A model generated the notes under the pieces. The model was given only the letters and a program-made list of their open reading frames with translations, ran no database searches and had not been told where the DNA came from. A stretch of 64,000 nucleotides of DNA. Origin: Struthidea cinerea. Lineage: Eukaryota; Chordata; Aves; Passeriformes; Corcoracidae. The first letter of the stretch is position 1, and the number at the start of each line of letters is the position of its first letter. Shown here one piece after another: positions 50,926-63,125 of this stretch. The DNA is taken from positions 1,975,083 through 2,039,082 of the forward strand of contig VZTI01003805.1 of assembly GCA_013397865.1 (NCBI GenBank), in the 5' to 3' direction. The position numbers and the translations under genes were made by a program.

Positions 50926-53900
50926 TTAGACAATAGTCTGCTATGCACATATCTGTTTGTAATAGTTTTGAATCTCAAATGATATCTTCAGTAGCTTCTT
51001 GTAGTAGACTTTGCCGTTCCATTCTGTTTTCAGCATCCCCATCAATTCTTTCAGGTGTCCATTTGTTGTTATACACACAGTAAACACCGATTTACTTTTG
51101 CCCAAACATTTTGGATTTATTTGGTTTATTTCTGTATCATGTAGAACTCCTGTGCCTTCAGGAGAATAAATCCAGAATATATCCAATACCAACAAAGCAA
51201 ATGCAACCTAAAAAAGATAACATAAACTTTGTAATGGTTCTCTTAAGGGCTGCCAGGATTGCTTGGAACATATAATCTGTTTTAACAGGGTGCATAATTA
51301 TTTAAGACTCAGGAACTCTTAAGTATTCACCTGTAGAAAAGTCTGTGCTCATTTAGCTGAGCTGTGGAAAATTCCTTTGACATTTTCTGTTGGACGTAAC
51401 ATAAATGTGCGCACATGTGCTAAAGTCATTTGTTGTAGAGCTCTGCAAATTATATATTTTCTTCTTTGCTTGTCTCTTCCCAAGAAGTTTTCCCGTTTTT
51501 GTTTTGCTCTCCAGTCTCCAAGAAATTTGAGAGCCCTCAGATTGTTAATGTCTTCATATATCAGCTGACTTTCTAAACACCTTACAAGACTTGTATGAAG
51601 CATTCCAAGGAAAATATAAGAGAGAGAAAGCAAAAACCTATCAATTTTTGCCACATGCTGATATAAAACAAAGCATGGGAATAATGGTCAGCCATAAATC
51701 TGGAAAAATAAAATTCAACTGAGACAACCTGGAGTAATTCAGAGTGTCTTTTTCAAAACCAGTTGAATTGATGGTTGTTCTCACAGGATGCACAGAGCTC
51801 TGTGTTGGGTTGGCAAGATTCTAGCAATATGACACTTGTTTTTCTAGACAGAAACTAATTAACTCCTCACCGAGACTTAGGAGGTTTCAGTTGATAAGCA
51901 TTGGGACACTTGCTCCTAAAAGTAGTAATCTAAAGGGGTGAACGCAGTGAATCAGAAAGTCAAAAGAGAGCTGATTTCAGCACAGACAGGTCTCACCTAA
52001 GCAGTTGTAGCCGTCTATGATCAAATCTGCATTTTCACCAGCTTTGCAAAGGGAGCAACAGGCAACTTTAAGGTGCAGGTAGACAGCATTTGATCCAAGA
52101 TGAGCTGATCCAGCAACTCACCACTACTGAGAGGAGTAGTTAGGCTCATTCTTGATCTTACCATAGTCCCTCTTACTTACTCTGGCACTCATGTGGCCTC
52201 ACAGTGAGATTCTTCAATCCACCACATCAGCAGTGAAAAAATGATTAACTGTACTACAAGGGTCATGTTCTTCCAGCAGCAACAGTCTGCTCCAGCTGTT
52301 CTTCTATTCTGAAGGAAGAATAGAAAGCCTCCCTCTGAGACCTTCTTCAGCTGCTAATCCCTGCCTCCAGTTTTGGTGTGTTTGCCTTTTGCACTGCTGG
52401 GGCAGGGACTGGCTGCCCACTTGTTCTCTTTTTCCATAGTGAGGTACAGATGAGTAGAGAAGGCTGAAGGAGAGAAGTAAAGCAGGACCCCTGATGTAGC
52501 AGTTTTCAAATGCAGGTTTGTACCCTAGGTAGTTGAGGGAGACAAGCTGGGATAGGCAGGGTAGGAGAGGGAGGCAGAGAGAGACCAATACTCATCCTGC
52601 TCAAAGCTTATCACTCCAGCTTTTTGTAAGTTTGTCTCATCCCTCCCCTGAGGAGCCAGATGATACCTTTTGACCCCTTCTGTTCCACATTTCCATCGCC
52701 CCTTTCTTTGCACTCTCTCCCTGCCACGGTTGCAACCTTGATTCTTTTTTCCATTTGCAACTGAAAAGCTCTCTGCCAGTTCATGCATATATTGTTTGGT
52801 GAGAGCAGAATTCTAAAACTCTACTAGCAACTGTAATTCTTCTAGAACCATTCTTCGCTGAACAAATGTTTTGAACTACATTAAGAAAACATTATTTTTA
52901 AAAAATTAAGGTTTTTTTTTCTTTTCCCCCGTCATACTAAAATCTGATTAGGGTCCAATGTGACCCGTTGTTTCCCAGTTTCTTCATGATAATCCGTAAA
53001 ATCAACAGTAAGAGAAAGAGACTTATTGTTTGTGTATGCTGCAGTTCTGCTTAAATCTCCAGCAAACTGGAGGATGAATCATTCAGCTGATATCAGGCAA
53101 TAATTTTGGTTTTTAAAAGACAGTCCCACTTCTATAGGTTATTTCATTAACTGTCCAACTGGATATAAACGAGAACCATACACCTGAAGTGTTTGCCAAC
53201 AGTCCATGTTAATCTCCTATTGTCATACTGTTTTTCTATCTTTATGTCCCATTATTTTTGGCTTTGCTCTGTGAGCTACTGCTTAGCCACTCTACATTAT
53301 ATATTTTTTCTCAGTCATAGCTGTTTACCCTGAAGATAGTTCAAGTGCTTCTGAAAGAACAAAACCAGGCATCGGTCCAAACTTCAACTAGTCTATAAAC
53401 TAATCATAACTGTAAATATCACACATTTGGTGCAGAGAAGTACATATGACTAATGAGGTTTCAGCCTCTGCTGCAGGCGGTCTTGTAATGAATGTCTCAT
53501 AATGTACCCAAGTATGTTGCTACTTCCATCTGCTTTTCCTACCTTATTTTATTTACTGCTATCAGTTAATTTTACAATCCAGTCATGATTCCTACCTCTC
53601 ATTCTAAAATGCAATGGTGTGTGATCTTGTGTCTTGTTACTCTCACCTGATTTCAGTGCCAGCTCCATTGTTTCTGCTTTCTGCCTCTGTGCTGCTCCCT
53701 TTTCCGCCGGCACTGTCAGTACCTTGGCACGGGTAACTAGAGCAGTCTTTCAGAGCTACAGGCTGTTTCCCTTCCCCAGATTTTGAGGTGCCTCCTTCAT
53801 CAAAGTGCAGACGTGGTGGCAAACCTGGAAACAGTGGAAAGAGAGCCCCACAGGGACTGAGCTCTTTAGGCCTCAGGGCTTTTAGAACCCTGCTGGAGCT

Positions 53901-55453
53901 TGGTTAGAAGAAGTTGTTGGGGATGATAAGCAAGGAGCACCTTGAGCAGGAGACAATTTATCTCCACTGAGTCTGGAGAGAAGATAAGGAGGACATAGAC
54001 TTGTCTCCATAGGACATGTGTGCTCAACAGGAAATGTTGATACTCGTGCTCACCTCAACTGAAATAAATTGCAATTAATCTTGTCTAGACTGAGTAAATA
54101 AAAACATAGTGAGACAAATCATTTATCCTATAAGTTGTCATCAAATCAGGAAATGTTTACACATAAAAGACCCCTTGATGGGCTCTTCTAAATAGATTGG
54201 TATTTTTTTTCATATCTCTCCTTCAGCAGTAGGAGATGAAGGAAGGAAATGCTAACTGCTGAAGTACATCAATCAGTTTGGAGTGGAAGCAGGAGATGGC
54301 TAGACCATATTTCCCTGAGGATCTAAGCCAGACGGTTGAATTCAGAGCCGCCAGGTTGCTCTTACTGAGAGCTGGAGCTGTAAATATCAGATGACCTTTG
54401 CAGTCTATCTAAGCATGTGTCTCCAAGCATGGTATAAGTAGATATGAAATAATTCCTAATCTTTTTACAACTGTCATGGAGAAAGTCAGAGCTGCTGTGG
54501 TGTTTTGTCTTCTGCTAGATTCCCAGTCTTTCACCTGCCTGTATTATGTGCCTCTGGTATGTTGGCTGCACAACCACTGCAGTTTTAGAGAGTTCATATT
54601 CGCAACCACTCAAAGTGTGTAGTAAAGACTATTCAATAGTCCTCAAAGGAAAGGGTAAGACTGTACAGATGGGCAACTGTCAGTGAAAAAAGTGAATGTG
54701 CCTTTTTAACTAGTCAAAATTATATCAGGTAATTGAAAAAAATAGGTCACATTTAGTGACAGAGAGGTGACAGCTTGGATCCAAAGAAGTTTCAGTCTAG
54801 CCCTGCAGGGGAATGTAGAGGATCTCCTCACAGAGTGCTTCCCTGCACAGTGCAGACATAGTCTGTGTTGTACCCAGACTTTATTTGGATCACTGAAATG
54901 GAAGCACAAAGAGTTGATCACCTGCTTTGGTAGAGCAGCTTGAGTTAATATTTGCCAGCCAATTTGCACAGCAACTGCAAGAGACAGAACATTTCAGTGA
55001 TTTGGAAATAAATGAGATTTAGCTGAATGAGAACATTGTACCCCACCTTCTAGTAAGTGATCATCCCCAGGAAAATTGAGGCTTCACACACAGATCTTTG
55101 GGGAGAAACGAACTGTGAGGAAATGGATTCCTTTCTTACCACAGGAACTGTTGCTTTTTGATATCTACTGTTGGCTGATGGTCGTCTTCAGCTTTCATAA
55201 GTTTTTATAGCTTTGCTTATGGTTTAGCTGGCCTGAAAGTCTTGATCTTTTCTGTGAGTCTTGTTAACTTCTGCTGAACTTCAGATATAGCTTGACATGC
55301 CTATCTGAATTCCGTGTCCAGCCTCCACCTGGGCTGGAAATAAGAATCCAGGTTCTTCCCAAAAATCAAGTCTCTTGAGTAATATTTAAGATTCTCCTTA
55401 GAAACATTCCTTTGTCTGAATTTCTGAATATGCGTATATGCTTATCTCCAGTA
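50926..55453. other. Unassigned non-coding sequence
   Basis: About 4.5 kb with short frames only. The GC-moderate patches at 52310-52790 and 53640-53950 are rich in purine or pyrimidine runs (for example a purine-rich stretch at 52550-52584) but resemble no repeat or exon I know. Otherwise nothing was seen. Confidence 0.45.
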
Positions 55454-55522
55454 TATTTTTCAGATATAGCAGAAAATACTTGTCCTGTATTTTTCAGGAT
55501 AGCAGAAAAATACAGGACAAGT
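55454..55522. repeat. Tandem 34-bp duplication forming a perfect 17-bp hairpin
   Basis: Two near-identical 26-base copies start at 55454 and 55488 (both begin tatttttcag and end agcagaaaa(a)tac), a 34-base period. The end of copy 1 plus the start of copy 2 (acttgtcctgtattttt, 55478-55494) is exactly complementary to 55506-55522, giving a 17-bp stem with an 11-base loop. Each copy is itself a weaker hairpin (gtatttt/aaaatac). It does not resemble a precursor microRNA in length (the stem is too short), a named MITE or an RNA gene. Confidence 0.85.
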
Positions 55523-56769
55523 CAGTAGGATGACTGTTACCGTGGGGAGTAACTCCAGAGGGGGAAGGCAGGTCAGAGCTGCTTCAGGCACTGGCATAGT
55601 GGTGTCCTCAGATGGTTTTAAGAGAGTAAATTTCTTCATTGGCCTCCTCATGAAAGGGGAAGAGTCCATCCCTGCCCGAGGATTTAGGAATTACTTGAGC
55701 AACTCCTCAGGGTGGCTGGTGAGAGATGTCATTCAGGACTCTGTTGGCTGCAGAAGGATTTGGGATTCTGAAGGAATCTGAGGCATTTCACAACTCCAAA
55801 CTGTAACAAGGACTGCTGGCCTGCAGAGCAGGAACCCCTTTAGTGAATGGGGAAATTATCCCTTCTGGCCAAACAAGTTATCAGTTTTACACACATATCA
55901 GCCTGACCTCAGCAAGTCTTGCATTTCTGATAGTCTCTAGGTGAATGGCTGGATATTGAGTGCTCATATATTCCGTGTTTGCTGAGATAGCTTTAATCAA
56001 CATTCCAGCTGGAGAAAACAGCTCTTCCGGGCCTTTTAAAGCTGGTCAGCAATCAGCTGGAGCAAGCTTGATTATGTCCATGTAGCTCACCAGTGAATAC
56101 TGATTGTGAGAGACACGTAAAGCTGGGATTTAAAGGCCAGCAGAAATCTGGAATCCTGAACATGGTAGATTGAACAGTACTTACGAAAAATATCATGTTT
56201 AGAACGTGATCAGTGAACCATGATCTCAGTATGAAGGCTGAGAACATAATAATATGTGGTTCTGTTTTATTTTCCCTGTCCTGCATTGCAATGAAGAACA
56301 AAATTTCCCCAGATACTTCCTCACACACTGTGAAAAAGTAAAAAATTATGATCGGTTTTTGCCCTGTTCAGCTGGAACTTTATTGCTGTGCTGGGTTAAA
56401 AGAAGCCATTGGAAGAAGCTCAGCCTCCTCTTTCATGTCAGTGGTGGCTTCTTTAGAGCAGCAGGATTCGATGTGGGAGCAGAATATTCTGTACTGAATG
56501 TCAGGAGCAGTTGTTACCATTTGTTGGATGTGAACTTAATGGATGAACAGCAGTGAGTTTATTTGCCAGAAATATCAAATGCTAACGAACAGCTTGCTGT
56601 AGTCCTGGCCTTGGCTTCCATCATTAACCTGATTACACCAGAATTATCTGCAATGTTCTTGGATGCTCTTTCACTGGTATTAGAAGGTCATTAAACAATG
56701 GGCATATATTTTGCAAGCTCCACTGGGATTTCTTTCATTTCAAACAGGTAAAGAAGGGTTTTATGTTTC
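55523..56769. other. Unassigned non-coding sequence
   Basis: A moderately GC-rich patch with short frames on both strands at 55530-55781, none of them recognisable. A 100-residue plus frame at 56254-56556 is also without a domain. Confidence 0.45.
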
Positions 56770-57490
56770 ATTTTGAAATGCAAATTTTTTATATGAGTTG
56801 GCAGATTCTCAGCTTCAAGCAGAGAGAGCCTGAATTGATTGGATTGCATTGCTAACATTTTTGTTGCTTTCAGTTTAATTGTAAAAGCTGTAGAAGAGTT
56901 GGTTGGATTGCTGGGTTTTTTTGTTTAAGTATGACCTTCACCCTTTAAAGATCACTTGAACATCATCTGTTTTGTTTTCCAGATATTTTGCTTGTTTTTA
57001 AGGACAAAGTGATTTTGATCATAAGGGAAAATGATATTAATTCCGTCAAATATATGCTGTTCTGGTGTTTGTTATTTGCATGAACAGCTATATTATAATA
57101 GTTGTTTAATTGACCATCGTCAAGAAGGTCAAACCTCACAATAGAAATATGGGTAGATGAACTGGAAGAAAAGAGAAAGTGCTTGAAGACATTTTATAGC
57201 AAGTTACAGTGTTCAAGTTTTCATAAAGAAAAGAGTTTTTAAATTCTAGGCAGGCACTTTCCCCCTCCTGCCTCTAACAGATTCTGTCTAGATGTTTTGT
57301 ATCTTTGCCCCAATGCAAATATTGAATAATTGTTTCTCACAAATTAAAATGGGCTATTGTTCAAATCTTAAATTTGGCACTTGCATGGCTATAGCTGGCC
57401 CTGTTGTATTATCAGATCTCAGCATTTTTGTTATTTTTTGGCATTACTCTCTTTAATATTTCCAGCAATGAGAGATGGATTCTATCTCAT
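56770..57490. promoter_or_regulatory. Candidate conserved non-coding block with three POU octamers
   Basis: Three exact octamers occur: ATGCAAAT at 56778-56785, its complement ATTTGCAT at 57074-57081, and ATGCAAAT at 57313-57320. They lie in AT-rich but non-repetitive sequence with several TAAT cores. The octamer is the classical POU-domain site. Both the conservation and the enhancer role are inferences from sequence texture, since no alignment is available. Confidence 0.25.
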
Positions 57491-58689
57491 CTTGGATTTT
57501 CTGACAAAGAGTTCTGTTAACTAAATCTTCTCCAGCAGACTCCCTGTGGTCCTAGATCAGTGCAGTTGTGGGGCGATGTGGTGCTCAGTTTATCCTGTAA
57601 AAATCCAAACATTGGCAAAAGATGTAAACTGGGGGAGGGGCAGGTTCAGGCCCAGATTTCTAGGATGCGTTGTAGCAAATCACTTTCTGTTCAGAGCATG
57701 CTGTGCTCAGAGAAGCAGGACTTCCCATCGTTGGTGAAGCTGCCACATTCATGGATGAGGCAGCTCTTCCCAGAGCAAAGCTTAGGGAGAAGGGGCAGAT
57801 AGAGTTCATCATACAGAGAAAGAGATTTTTGTGCTGTGAGACTGATGATGTTATGCATAGGAGACTCAGACTTAAATAAGCTTACATTTCCCTTAAAAAA
57901 AAAAAATCAGCTTTTGTCTGGCTCTGGTTGTGATGAGGGGTGTTGTGAGGTTATTTTCCCTCTTCATTATACAGGCAGCAGGACCCTATTGTTAGTGATG
58001 AGAAGTATGGACAGACGCATATATTTAAACAAAATTTTCCCCAGGAAACCCCCTTTTACTACATAAATATTCTTATTAATTATTTTGCTACCTTCACTTT
58101 TGGAAATTGAGCTATGAAGCCTAACCCACAATCCCAAACTGCCTCTGAGCCAAGACCCCAGTAGTATCAAAACCTTCACTTCCCACTTGACAGAATCTGA
58201 TGTTTTAATATGGCTGTTGGTACAAAATACTGCAGAGTGCTGCATATTAAAAATGGAGAGTAAATAAAATGGATGTTGATATGAAGTTGAGTAATGTGAT
58301 AGGTCTTGAAGAGACTATTATTAAAAAGCATAAGAAATTCTAAATGAGCTGCACTATTTTCATATTTAATTCAGTAAAAGAATTAATTATTCAGCAGTTG
58401 GGGATGCTGTCTATTTTCCACTCTAGTGCACTGGCATGTCACAAAATCCAGTGCTCTACTCCAAACCAACAGGGCCACTTATTCATCTAAATAAATATAT
58501 AATGCAGACAAAATAGTGAGCTGGATCTGGGCAATTAATGGATCAAACATGTTTTGAGACAAATTTGATGACCTCGTTCATACTGGTTACTTGCTTTACA
58601 GCACCAGCATTGATACCGATTCCTCTGGGGCTGTAAATGAACTGAGAATTTCTCAGACGCACTGGATCATGAGCATGGCTCATGTGAAA
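57491..58689. other. Unassigned non-coding sequence
   Basis: A 14-A run lies at 57894-57907, and two overlapping short frames at 57546-57802 have no domain. The stretch 58350-58680 is AT-rich and non-repetitive, with homeodomain-type cores (aattaatta, caattaatgg). It could be conserved non-coding DNA but cannot be tested here. Confidence 0.45.
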
Positions 58690-59300
58690 TGATGTTAGGA
58701 GTGTGGCTGCCTGATCCAGCCCAGGACTCCCTCCTGCCTGGAGTCAGCCTGGGGACCTGGAGTCTCTACCCTGGCTAAGGGACTCTGCTGCCTCTTTGCT
58801 GTGTGCCCGTTCAACCAGCAGCAGAGCTGAGCACCCCGGAGTGCCCCAGAGACAGGGGCACAGCACACCAGGGATGCTGGCAGGGTGTGCACAGAGTGTG
58901 CCACGGATGAGGTGTGGCTTTCCACAGCTCCTGTCCGTAGGACTCGCACAAAACACAAATTTAGGCAGTCAGGGCTCCTTCCCCCTTTTCAGATGGGACA
59001 GAAGGGCACTGGTGGAAGCGCACACACATTCACACTCAGGGGTCCCTCGGGTACCAGCTCTTCCTGCCTTTTTCAGCTGCAGGCAGGACACACAGTGACA
59101 CTGGGTTTGTGCACTGGTTGTGTTGAGGCGCAGAATCCTGTCACGGCACACAGCAGTACCTAAAGATTGCTGAAAGAGCTCCTACTGGGGATGGTTGGAA
59201 TGCAGGGCCTGGGCAGGGCAGCAATAGAACCCCTTTCTCTGGGGGACTTGGTGCCAGATGGAGGTAGCTGGCGGGTCCTGGAGAGGGAGAGGTGCTGCAG
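58690..59300. other. GC-rich block with overlapping frames, identity unknown
   Basis: Clearly richer in G+C than its surroundings, with seven overlapping short frames on both strands (60-100 residues), none resembling a protein. CpG is present but sparse for the composition, so it is not a convincing CpG island. It may be an unrecognised repeat such as an LTR piece, but I see no LTR termini or tail. Confidence 0.4.
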
Positions 59301-61539
59301 TGTTTCCTAGCTAATGAATAACCAACATATGCAACTGAGAGAGTGTGAGGTGGGGGCCAAAAAGCATAACCTAAATAATTAATGGGACTTGACATATTTG
59401 CTGTGAAAAAATAAAAATATTGACAAATTGGATTTTGACTTTTTGAGATTTGTTTTTTCCTACTGCTCTATGCCCAGCCCCCACACCCAACTAGAGATTT
59501 GATATTTTAAAGATAAAGAGTTTCTAAGAACAGTTAAATAAATTCTTCTGAATAAATTATGTACTAAATCAGATTTTAAAAATCCAACCCTCCCTACCCT
59601 CTTTAGGTTCTCAAGTACAGTAATCAACCTGAATGTAATACTTTGAATTTCTATTAAGATACCTGAAAATAAATGTATGGCTGTCTATGAATGAAATAAA
59701 ACACATCTGTAATTTGTAAAAAACATAATCCAGTGCACAATGATACCAAGTAAACAAAATATTACAAGCTCATTGTGTTGTGAATGACAAAAGAGACTCA
59801 AAACTCTGTCTACTGTTCCTTGCACATGTCTGTGGTACAGATCCTGTGTGTCTTTACTGACAGCACAGCCCAAAATTCTTCAGTACAGGAAATACTTGGA
59901 AGACTGCAAAGCTCAGATTTCAAGTTTCCTGAAATTTGGGGTGCAAAGATTGCATCTTTGGAATGAGGAGAGCAGGACTCTGCTCTGCCAGCGCTGCTGA
60001 CATCCTCTCCATCTGCTCTGTTTCGTAGTTTCTGTATGTGTAAAATGCAGTTATACTGTTTGGGAGGAGTAGAAAGCACAGCTCTCTTACATGTTTGACA
60101 TTTTTTTAGATCTTTAATTTAAATTGTAATAGCTGAAGTGTTTATTGACAACTTGAGTGACAGGGTCCCCATGTTCTTGTAGAGTCTGAACCAACACTTA
60201 ATAATAAGGGTTTTATTAACTCACTGAAGTTGGAGATATGGTCCTTGTATGGACAAGATCTGGATGCTACCTGGACAAATCTGGACTCTTCCAGCAAAAT
60301 CACAGCTTTTAAAGAAGGATATGTAAGGAGATGTAGCAGAGGGCTTTGCCACTGACTGATGTCTGGGGATCCTAGAGTCTTGAACACAAGTAAACAGAAT
60401 CTACTTATTAATGTTAAATATTTACTCAAATTTTCTAAAGAAGAATGAAACAAATTTAATAATTATTGGGACCCAACTATAAAACTGTAGTTTCCTAAAT
60501 ACTGATCACTATTTTTCATCAATCTTGGAAATTCCCATTTAGCTGCTTAGAATTTTTGTGACCTCTTTAAGTTTTTTTTCATGTTGATTCATGAATATGG
60601 ATTTGAGATGCAAGCCCCAGCCTTTAAAGTTTTAAAACATTGGCCTTCAGCTATAATTTACAGGATATTTGTCATGCGCTAGGAATTTTTTCTAGGCTAG
60701 GAGATGGGTTTACTATCTTAAGCCTTGTAAACATACTATCTTTGCCTATCTTATAATAATTGATTGACTTATTTCTGCCAGTAATAGAGTGGCAGTGCTG
60801 TGATGGCATTCAGGTAAAAATCGTGGTCTTGTTCTTCAAATGCATCTTCCCCATACCACCATTTCTGCATAGAGTTTTTTGCATTTGTTGTTGTAATGAA
60901 ATGGGTAACTGACATTAACAGCAATGAAAGGGTCTTTGAACGCTCTTGCAGTGGTTTGTCTTGCAAGCTTTCCTCATGTAATCTGCAGATTGGCTCAAAG
61001 GACTAAGGATCTCTGCTTCTGTAGTTAGATTAATTAAATGCAAAATACATTTGCTTTAACTCTGAACCTCTTGCCATTTGCATGGATAAGGAAAACTGAG
61101 GAAAATAGTCCCTAAAACTTCTGATATTTCCTTTAATTTCTCATTTCTTTTTTTTTCCATCATCTCCAATGTTTAATTAAGGTTTTTCTGGCAGTATATG
61201 AAATTAGCATCTAGCAGTAATTACTTTGAGTGATCATAATAATTTTGAGATGTATAGAAGTTTGTTTCTGTGTCTGTTTAATTTGCTGCTCTGGAAATTA
61301 TCTTAAAATTTATTGCTCTATAATAGAACTTTACTGAATGAACTGAATTCCACTCTCTTTTATCCTCTCTTTTTGATTACAATATATCTTCTTACTCTGC
61401 CCATGTCAGTTATATCAAAATCATATTTAAGTAACCAAGAAATTTCAGCAGTGTTTTAAGTGTGAGCATAGGGATGAAACAGCTCCTAGGCGATGAATGC
61501 ATATTGTCAGTTTGCAGAGAGGTTTCCATGATGCACAGT
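59301..61539. other. Unassigned AT-rich non-coding sequence
   Basis: No gene-like frame, RNA or repeat recognised. An ATTTGCAT octamer is at 61076-61083. Short T runs occur near 60570 and 61149. Confidence 0.5.
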
Positions 61540-61880
61540 TTGCATTTGCTCAGATGATCATACCTGGCTGCAGGTGACCTTTCAGCATGTTCCCCCTTCC
61601 TCTTAAACCTCTGCTGTTGCTTAAAATAAAGCGACTATTCGATAAAACTCAGCAAAAGGCCTCAGGGCTACTCACTTTTAAAAAAACAAACTGAACCTAT
61701 CAGATAAAGCTGTCAGGGCTTGGGCTTTATCTAACGCCGCACACTCTTTTATAAATTGATTCACTTTTCTGCCAGCCCCACATGCCCGTGAAATAGCTTG
61801 GCTGCAGCTACAAGTACAATTATTATTCCGCCCAGGGTGATTTGTGTGGTCTTGGAGCCCGGCACACATCCATTTATACC
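61540..61880. promoter_or_regulatory. Candidate enhancer-like block with paired GATA sites
   Basis: The block contains an E-box and nuclear-receptor-like stretch (gcaggtgacct near 61571-61581). It also has a perfect 9-base inverted repeat, agataaagc (61702-61710) and gctttatct (61724-61732), two AGATAA cores facing each other across 13 bases. A non-repetitive stretch follows. The motif arrangement is seen; the regulatory role is inference. No transcript evidence exists here. Confidence 0.3.
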
Positions 61881-62230
61881 CAGGGAGATGGGAGATAAGG
61901 CAGACACCAGCCTGCACTCCAGGCAGGCAGAGCCTGCTGGCTCTGCCATGGCTCGGGGCAGCCCAGCCCTGTGGATTGGGCACAGTCTGGGGCAGCAGGA
62001 CCGGCCACAGCCACAGCCAGGCTTGGGGACAGTCCCACTGTCCAAAGCCATGGCCTTGGTACCTGGCTGCATGCAGGTCCTGTCCCTGAGGGATCTGTCT
62101 GGTACTGATTCTAGGAAGACCATTCATGCTCACGTATGTCTGCAGGCTCTTCCAAAAATCAATGGCACATACCTGTTTTCCTGCAGCACAAAAATAGGTA
62201 CTTATGTGGATGTGTGTTAAGACTACTTTG
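61881..62230. other. GC-rich patch with frames on both strands
   Basis: Up to 151 residues are open on minus (61678-62133) and 140 on plus (61798-62220), overlapping antisense to each other, which is the usual pattern of a GC-rich stretch with few stop codons. Neither shows a domain, signal peptide or family resemblance. I do not call a gene. Confidence 0.4.
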
Positions 62231-63062
62231 TAATTGCATTGTTCGCAATTTTATATAAACAAAAAAAAAGTAATTTTTTTTCAGGTAATCCTTCTATTAA
62301 TTTCTTTTCTTTTCTTCCTTTATTTTCCCCCTTCAAGAGTTAATACTTAAACTCATTACTTTCTTAGAGTGGGGAAAAAAGTTAAATTTTAGATGGACAC
62401 CATCTTGCTAATAACAAATCAGGGAGCATATTACTTAGAGCACATGACGGCTTGTATCTGTGCTGTGGATCTTGTATTTTCATTTCTTCCCATGTAGCCT
62501 GAGTAGAATCACTGAGGTACAGTGGAACCTGCATGTGCCTTTATCTACTTACTTTAGCAAAATCCAGCAAGATTAAACATGGAATAATCTCAGAATGTAA
62601 TGACTAGATATAAAAATATAATTACTTTAGAACTATAAAAGCAGACATTAAATGAAGGTATAGGGGTAGTATCTAAAACTACTTAATTTTATTTTAAAAA
62701 GTAAAAAAACCTCCACATTAAAACATGTCAATATTTCAAATTTATAATGTTCATTCAACCAATTGTAAAGAAAAACCAGATAGCCAACAAAATAAATAAT
62801 GAGATAAAGTAAAAATATGCCACCTTGTATAATCATTATAGGGTCTTATTTTCTCACAAGTAGAGTTAGTTTGCCAGCTGGCAATTGGAAATACATTTTG
62901 CTAAAAATATAGTTTGAAATTTGGGTGATGGGAATAGATGTTTAAAGTATGCTATCTTTTCTTAAAGCAGAAAAATAACCCTTGTGGGAAATTTTATGCC
63001 ATCGCAGATCTTGCTAATAAAGCTGCTTGTATTGCATTATGTCAGAATATTGATCTGATAAA
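62231..63062. other. Unassigned AT-rich non-coding sequence
   Basis: A polypyrimidine-CAG/GTAATC junction at 62284/62285 resembles an abutting acceptor and donor. Otherwise only AT-rich sequence with no frame or repeat is recognised. Confidence 0.45.
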
Positions 63063-63125
63063 AATTTTCTATTTAAATGACTATTTCTTCAAATAGAAAA
63101 TTCAAGTACATTGTGAGTACTTGAA
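63063..63125. repeat. Two abutting perfect inverted repeats
   Basis: The first hairpin pairs aattttctattt (63063-63074) with aaatagaaaatt (63091-63102), a 12-bp stem with a 16-base loop. The second pairs ttcaagtac (63101-63109) with gtacttgaa (63117-63125), a 9-bp stem with a 7-base loop. They overlap by two bases. The arms of the second resemble NK2-type homeodomain sites (tcaagta). Structure seen; function unknown. Confidence 0.7.

Noticed and set aside
58690..59300. CpG island or promoter
   Set aside because: CpG is far below the number expected from C and G content, and no core promoter features are seen.
61678..62220. Overlapping frames of 151 (minus) and 140 (plus) residues
   Set aside because: Long frames on both strands of the same GC-rich patch show low stop-codon density rather than coding. 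Neither resembles a protein.
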